Shown here piece by piece: positions 57,195-64,000 of a stretch of 64,000 nucleotides of DNA (position 1 is its first letter; every line of letters begins with the position of its first letter). A program made the position numbers and the translations under genes. The stretch lies in NCBI RefSeq assembly GCF_901000735.1, contig NC_081543.1, positions 11,887,921 to 11,951,920 on the forward strand. Direction: 5' to 3'. The notes under the pieces were generated by a model. That model did not search any database and was not told the DNA's origin. It saw nothing but the letters and a program-made list of their open reading frames with translations. Origin of the DNA: Corylus avellana (lineage: Eukaryota > Streptophyta > Magnoliopsida > Fagales > Betulaceae).

Positions 57195-60100
57195 TCATGT
57201 CGACGCATTTATGTTATCAGCAACCTTTTCTACATCAAGCATTGGCTTTGGCAGTTCCGGTTGACGCCTAGATTCCGATGGTACCTGCATCAGCCAGCAA
57301 GCTACATTAAAAATTGGAATTACCCTCACGCAGTATATGAAATCAAATTAATGGACCTTTAATAGTGGCTCAAAAGGCTGCATTTGACACTTTGGAAGAA
57401 AATGCACAAATGACCACTACCCTTGTATGTTATCTGTGATCTCTTGTAAACTAAACCAAGTCTCAGCCATAATTGTCCTGTAACTTCAGTCCTTTGCAAC
57501 TAACCAAAATCCCTTTCAACAACATCGAAGAAAGGATCAATTACAGCATCTACAGCTGAATAGGTTACGTCGAAACTGGGTCACCGGCCTTCATGGGCAA
57601 TGTCCATTATGTGGCACACCACTGCCATTCAATCAAAAAGGGAAAAAGACAACAAAAAACAAGAATGCTCTAGTTTACACCACACAATGACTTTATACAG
57701 CCACCATAGGACCAAATGTCCTCAAAACGCTTTTTTTATATTCAAATTCAAAAGTCATGCCTTTTAACAGCTTTTTTAAAATATAAAAAATCATAATTTT
57801 GAATCTTTTTCGAAGAGGTAGTCCTTAATCTCTGTTTATCTTCATACTTGGCAAGCATTAAAGACATAAAGATCATGTAATCTACTGGATCCAACAAGAT
57901 ATTGATCCAACAAAATGTTATTCAGTAGTACCACATTGTCACAATGTTACACTAGGTGTACTCAAAGGCAACCCATGTCAATACATCAAGGGCTGGCAAA
58001 ACGGGTACGACCTGCGAACCGACATGAAGTTAATGAACTGTGGGTTTGATCTAAACAGGTTTGGGTTATAATTAGGTCACTTGTTTATGACCTGGTTATT
58101 TTTCGTGTCTGGTGGGTCAACCCGCGGGTTAAGCGGGAACCTGACACGAAGTTAACGAGTTGTGGGTTTGATCTAAACAGGTTCGGGTTATAATCGGGTC
58201 ACCTGTTTATGACCTGGTTATTTTTTGTGTCTAGCGGGTCAACCCGCGGGTTAAGCGGCCGACCCACCAGACCCGTTAAAAAAAATAATAATTTTTTTTA
58301 AAAAAACCCCTAAACTAACCTAAGTCTAACTATCTAAGTCTCTCAGACTCTCACAAGTTTCACTCTCTTCAGTCTTCAATCTCTTGCCGCTCTCTCTCAC
58401 TGTCGCGCCGCTCTCTGTCTCTGAGCCTCTTTCTCCCTCTATTCTCTTCACTGTTCACTCTCCCACTCTCTTGCATATTGGAAGACTCGAATCGACGGAC
58501 TCTCTAATTTCTCTGCACTTTACTTTCTTTCCTTGTTTCTGGTTGGTGGCTAAGCGCCGACAATTTGTTGCACATTTGGATATTTCGATAACTGTAGCCG
58601 GCAATACACATCTCGAGTGAGGTTAGTGTGCGTGTTTTTTGTTTATTTTTAAGTATTTTTTTGGGAGATAAAAAGTGTGTTTAGGAGTATGCGGGACATC
58701 ATTGAGATTGGATGGAACTTTTTGCTGCCAGTCCATTTGCTTACTTCGTAATTGTATTATTCGATTACTTCGTAAATCCCATCATTTTTTAAAATTTTTT
58801 ATTGAAAAGATGTATCAATGGCATTTGTATAATGTATTATTAGTACATTATTTTTTTTTTTTTTTAATTTTTCATTCAAACGCGGTGTGTCGTGTCAACC
58901 CGATATGACCCGGTTATTTTAAATGGGTTAGACGGGTCGTGTCGGGTTACCTGGCTGTTTTCTATGTCATAATCATGTCAATCCGCCAACCCGTTTAGCT
59001 TAACGGGTCGTGTATAGGTTAATTGGGTGGCGGGTCATTACGGGTCGTAATCGTGTCGACCTGCTAACCCGTTTTGCCAGCCCTTTATATATCTAATGGA
59101 ACTCTTTGTTAATATTATGCTACTCAATAACTTTTAAGATTGATAACCTCCCATCTCACCATTGTGCTTGCGCATAGGGTACAAGCAACTACGGTCCTTT
59201 CATACTATTTGATTTTCCACTGTAAGCCTCTTCTCGAAGGTAGCTGCCTTAATAAAAGGGCTACATTTAGAATCACGAATTAGCATATCATTTTCTTTTC
59301 CAATGAAACAGCAACAGATCTCATGCTCAAATCAGTGTTGCAAATCAAACCCCATAGGAATCCTTATTTAACCAGCAAGCCCACTCGTCCCAAACCTTGC
59401 GCGAATATCAAACTCAACAAGACGCCAAAAGAGCTTATTCCTCTCCTAAGGAAACCACCACAGCTATTCACTAGTAAGCCCTCACTTAAAAACTACATTT
59501 TTCAGAAACCACTCCCCTCACCAAACTCCGATACATTCATTAATGCCCAAATAATTTAAATCCTGACAAAAACATTCTCAAAACCGACACACGTGAAGCC
59601 TACCAACAAATAAACCACACCAAAAACAACTACTAGCAGTTGACCTAGCTAGACCATAAGTATCCAACAAATAAATCATACACATAAAAGCCGAAACCCC
59701 TCCCAAAAGCACCTTAAAATTGCGACATGTGGCGTGAACCCATTTTTTTTAAAGCTAAACCGGTTTTTTAAAGCAAAATTTTTTAACCGGTTTTTTAGGA
59801 GTGAATTAATTAGCGTTAATTATATTTCAATAAAATCCAAATGTCATTAATTAGCGTCATTAATTGTGTTAACTATATTATAATCAATGTATTCTTCTTG
59901 CTAATTTTTTTTCTTTATACTGTTCATTTTAAATCATATATATTTATAGGAACAGAGATTTAATTTTTTTTATTTAAAGATGTGAGATATATTTTTATAC
60001 GTCTTTTTAACTTATAAAGAAAAATGATGTGCTTAAATTTTAAAATTAAATTATAATAAAGAATCTCGCGCATAGCGCGGGTTATAAGCTATTTTGTCTA

Positions 60101-63100
60101 ATAACTAAACCATTTCCTCGTTCAAAGAACGAGATGAAGTCAAATTTTAGAACCCTTCAAATACTTTCGTTTTCTACAAATAGAATTTCCACTGTCCACC
60201 TCATAAAAGCTCAAACTTTTGAATACCCATAATGAAAATACAACTTGCAATAAGTAATCACTGCATGGCCCAAGAGCACATAAAGAATGTTTCAAACCAG
60301 CTGAATTGCAGAAACACGACTCATACCTTGCATTGAAGACTCGTGATTGTAGCCCGCAACAAAGGATCTCCAACTATCAATCTCAAATTTTTGATAAATT
60401 CATCACGACCTATTTTCTTTGCCTGATAAATATTCAAAAAAATAATTACGTACAAATAGTAGAAGATAATTCAATAAAACAGAAGACTGGGAAGGAGGAA
60501 GAGCAGCCCCACCCCCAGCCCCCTGGGGAAGCAAAATATTAAAGTTACTATGCATACCCTGAACGACTCATAATGTGTATTAATTTTTTCCATATATGTA
60601 GGAGGAACTATATCCGAGATAGCATCAAACAACATGGTGAAAGGCATCCAAGCGGATTTAGGAGCTCTTGTAGTGCTTGAGGCCACGCTAGCAGCTTTCC
60701 CCCCAGATCTCCGAGAATCTGAATTTGGTTGACTTATGCTCTCCTAAGAGAGAACAAATTAAATTTGTCAAAGGCAGTTTCACTTGCAAATTTGCACAAA
60801 AAAAAACAAAACAAAAACAAATGCTGCAAAATCTAAAAAGAATCATCACCGACATCTGCACAAATAATCCCAACCACAAAGTAATTTAACTCCAGCATGA
60901 TCTCTGTGAAAGCAAAGGTTACTGAAATCTAATACAATGGTTCAAAGATCAAATACATGCAATCTCCAATTTGGTCAAAAGTGTATGCTTCAAATATCAG
61001 AGGAACAATATGCATGGCAACAACCACCTAAAGCTAGGGCGCACAAAATAAGTACTAGAAAGATCCTTAGTCAAAGGGATTACAAGAGTAGAAAAGGTGC
61101 CTTTTAATCAAACACCTGCACAAATTTGAAACCTCGACCACAACAGAAGAAAAAAATATGACAGCAATAATTTTTTCAGCTTAAACAAGCAATCAAAGTA
61201 ACAATTTTCAGAAGAAAATGGTATTTTAGATAAGTAATAATTTAAAAAACAAAATAGTTTATAATCAACCATCGAGAGAAACAATTTGCCACAGCAGACA
61301 TTCATCTTAAAAATTAAAAACAACTACACACATACCACAAATATCTAGTTAACACAATGAATACAAGAGTATTATTCTTCACTTTGTTGTCATTTTTTTT
61401 TGTTGGTTTTTTTGATAATTTAAAGGCAAGCCTCTTTGCATAAAATTTTATAGCTGTCATGGTGCTTTCAACATAATACAAGTCACTTTGGAAGAGGTCT
61501 AGAAACTGACAAAGTGTTTCCTATCCACTCAAGCAACGCTTTCTCATTCTGGATTTCTAATGCATCCAAGTATTGCTCATTCTTGAATTTGTTGGTTAAT
61601 ATACCAAGTATAATTTTCTATTTAATTTATCAAAATAACCATATCTAATAACATTATAAAAATCCTACATAAGCACAAACGAAAGCAAGAACCATCTAAT
61701 AAATTAAGACACATACCACATCAACTGCTGGAGACTCTAATCGTTGGCCATGAGGCACCTGACAAGATGTAATCCCTGAAACATCATGCTTAGTCTCACG
61801 TCCAATCAAATGCCCTGTAGGAACAACATAGAATACTAATGCTCAAGTACTAAAAAATCCAAGAAAAAAAATCATGGCATCCATCCGGCATCCGCAGAAG
61901 ACACAGCTGGCTATCTCAAGGAACAGTAGTTGCAGTGATGAATCATCTCTTGAATGCAACAGAGCCCAACCAAGAGGAGATATCTACAATCCATGGATGA
62001 AGCTCTTTTTCCTAGAACTAAATACTTCTAAACTTTCTCCACACGAGTTTGAATCAGATATTGGGCAATTGATCAACTAGTTCAGTTCTGATCAATTGCA
62101 TAGGTAGCGTGTCCATCATGTTATTTTTTTTTTATAAGTAATCGAGATATCATAAAAAGCGTAGGGGCTCCAGGTACACAGAGAGTATACAAGACAAGCC
62201 ACCTAGCTAGTAGGAGCAAAAACACAAGTTATATAATGCAAGAACACGAGTTCCAACACTATGTCAGGGGAAAGTAAAATAATCATGAAACTAAAGAGCA
62301 CAATAAAGGAATGAAAAATTCACCTTCAGCTTCGGAAGAGAACTTGAAACTGACAACAAATTCTGGAAAAATGTGTGTGTTCATATTCATAGTCCAGATT
62401 ATATAAAACCTAGGATTTTGAAGATCATCCACTCCACTATCAGAGTATATGTCACTCGGACGATATTGTCTAGTTCCAGGATAAACAACCTCCATGTTTC
62501 CCATTATCACTCGACAAAATATCATGTGCTGTACCCCATTTTCGTCAACATCACAATGACTTGCACTGTAATCAAAACAAAAATTCAATACTTCTCTAAT
62601 AATCAGCAGAATAACTAAAATGTAAATAGCAATATGACGATGACAATGAGAAATGACCACAAGAAGAAATTTTTGGTTTTTGTTTAATATGATGAAATAA
62701 AAAACAATCCATTAGTAGTGAATCCCATGTGTTTCTTAAGGAAATCAGCACAATATGCTCCCTTTGACCCACAGTAGATCAGGTAATTTTCCTTTTAAGT
62801 CACAAAATAAATGCAATTTCAAAGATGGAAGTATTCATCCATTTCACTCCTCATATTACTCTTAAATTTGAATAAGTTCATTTTACATTATATATTTTTT
62901 CAAAAAAAATTGAACCCACTTTCTTGGTTTATTTAAGGGCATTTTTTAGGAAGAGTGCCTGTTTCTTTAAAATGCATGTCATTTATCACTTTCCATTTAT
63001 TGTGTGATGGAAAGAATAACAATAACAATAACAAAAAGATGAATAACAATCACATTCATGACAGGATTTTTCTATCCTCACAGTAACAGAGTTAAGCCAT

Positions 63101-64000
63101 TGAACAAATAGGAGCACACCAAAAATGAAGGAATAGATGTCCAACAATATGAGGCTACTACAGCCTCTTGCTACTCATGGTCAGTTGGGTAGCCACAGCG
63201 TGGTGCAAGTCCTGGGGAGGCAACAACCCAGATTGACTCACCCTTAGCGAAAGAACCTTCAAAGTAATACAAAGGAACACCTACCACTATTAGGCAACTA
63301 TACAAACCTTAATGTAGAGGAATACATTGCCAGATTTATTTCTCTTTTTTTTTTAACTGATAAAAGAGAAAATGCCAGAAGAAGAGGTGGCCAGCTGCAG
63401 CCAAGAAAGGGGACAACCCACAGGCCACAGAAAAGCCTGTGGAGGTTGCTAGCACACCATAAAAGTTTCCCTTTATGGCACAAAGTTCTCATCATTCTTG
63501 CTAAAAATATAAAATTTACTAATTCAATTGTATATTTTAATTAGTAGACTAGAAAATAAACTCCTAACCTGGTGTAAGGACTATTAGCAGCCGTAAGATG
63601 AACACCAATGCCATACATGGACTTAATTGTTGAAGGTCGACAATAACCAAGCCCATGTGTCATTACTGTAGGCAGCTCCTCTTTAGATAAAGGAAGCCAA
63701 GCATATCGAACATTTGCATCCCCACGACAATTTTTGGTTAGTTCTAACTGCTTCTGAAAAAGCTCAGAACGAGCTTGCATCAAAGAACTTCTTGAGAAAG
63801 GGCATATCTCAACAATGTCAACACTACCAAAAGCACTCATACTGGTAAGGAACATCTTCTGCACAGAGTCACAATCAAATTCATTTTCAGATACAGTGGC
63901 TGTGACTAAATCTGCATCCATCTGTTTATTTTCCTCAACAGCCTCATCAATTTTTGCAACAGGTTGTCTATTGCAACTATCCTCAACATCTGTAACATAT
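57195..64000 (-). CDS. RCD1: RCD1/SRO-family PARP-like protein, C-terminal part (runs off the window)
   Basis: Minus-strand exons in order: 64000(open)-63569, 62565-62324, 61814-61717, 60743-60558, 60422-60327 and 57284-57195, all in phase, giving about 380 C-terminal residues ending NINAST. A PARP catalytic-like domain is evident ([93 protein letters not shown]). An RST domain follows ([35 protein letters not shown]). In RCD1/SRO proteins the PARP fold is generally inactive and RST binds transcription factors such as DREB2A in the nucleus; they act in stress and hormone responses. The N-terminal WWE domain, which would separate RCD1/SRO1 from SRO2-5, lies beyond the edge, so the symbol is tentative. 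Intron 5 (3.0 kb) holds an hAT-like element. Confidence 0.92.
57988..59085. mobile_element. hAT-like non-autonomous element, about 1.1 kb, in the SRO-like intron
   Basis: AAGGGCTGGCAAAACGGGT at the left is repeated inverted at the right end (CCCGTTTTGCCAGCCCTT). The flanking 8-mers AATACATC and TATATATC match at six positions, the hAT duplication size. Inside the left end an about 122-bp unit is duplicated (about 58013-58136 and 58137-58258), and GGGTTAAGCGG-type words occur at both ends. The CT-rich centre (58290-58480) is leader-like. No transposase was seen. Confidence 0.7.
60040..60091 (+). mobile_element. Helitron-like 3' terminus (tentative)
   Basis: A perfect 5-bp-stem hairpin CGCGCATAGCGCG (60067-60079) is followed 9 bases later by CTA (60089-60091), like the hairpin-then-CTRR end of plant Helitrons. 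The last base is T where R is expected. No 5' TC end was located. Confidence 0.35.
62123..62222 (-). mobile_element. LINE 3'-end fragment in the SRO-like gene
   Basis: A run of T (62125-62133) precedes ATAAGTAATCGAGATATCAT...GGTACACAG...AGCCACCTAGCTAGTAGG, homologous to 54241-54346. Minus-strand reading gives a LINE-type end with poly(A). A short GTTAT on each side may be the target duplication. Confidence 0.55.
63345..63470 (-). mobile_element. Possible retroposon 3' end in the SRO-like intron
   Basis: A T run followed by AACTGATAAAAGAGAAAATG and a GC-rich body (CCACAGGCCACAG) resembles a minus-strand poly(A)-tailed LINE or SINE end. It lies just downstream of the exon ending at 63569. No target duplication was confirmed. 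Confidence 0.3.

Noticed and set aside
56897..57208. 103-codon minus-strand frame
   Set aside because: It overlaps the last coding bases and 3' UTR of the RCD1/SRO-like gene in a different frame.
1..64000. Bacterial-style operons, tRNA or rRNA genes, viral structural genes
   Set aside because: None was recognised on either strand; all long coding matches are plant nuclear genes or retrotransposon parts.

Overview
The window is nuclear DNA of a flowering plant, most likely a woody eudicot. It holds three intron-rich genes with plant-only domain combinations, set in a very AT-rich, transposon-dense background. The genes are a KANADI GARP transcription factor, a chloroplast CS-domain/shikimate-kinase-like protein, and an RCD1/SRO-type PARP-like protein. 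Nothing bacterial, viral or organellar was seen, and no tRNA or rRNA gene was recognised. The species cannot be fixed from the sequence alone.

Layout. 1-10713 is a three-level transposon nest. A decayed Ty1/copia element (7-10713, LTRs about 7% different by eye) was hit in its pol frame by a PIF/Harbinger-like DNA element (1901-7611, TAA target duplication). That element was later hit by a short LTR retrotransposon with no coding capacity (4007-7040, target duplication TAGAC, LTRs about 1.2% different). The DNA element also carries a 179-bp tandem array. 10714-22600 is intergenic and full of small inverted-repeat elements, LTR scraps and a retroposed sequence with clear target duplications. 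22952-27425 (+) is a KANADI2-like gene in six exons. 27426-43724 is a large gene-poor interval with MITEs, LTR fragments and one doubtful short secreted-peptide ORF. 43725-56062 (+) is an SKL2-like gene in eight exons whose introns are swollen by transposons, including a Pack-MULE that carries the N-terminal part of an AP2/TOE-type gene. 57195-64000 (-) is the 3' two thirds of an RCD1/SRO-type gene, convergent with SKL2 and running off the right edge.

The three genes have no evident joint pathway: leaf/organ polarity (KANADI), a plastid protein that has lost the kinase P-loop (SKL2), and a stress/hormone transcription-factor hub (RCD1/SRO). The exon models were joined by hand at GT-AG sites, keeping reading phase at every junction; no transcript evidence was available.

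No previously undescribed biological system was found. The most interesting items are the AP2/TOE-capturing Pack-MULE in an SKL2 intron, the exactly resolved nested insertions, the near-identical 179-bp array, and a three-copy 160-180-bp MITE family with 9-10-bp target duplications.
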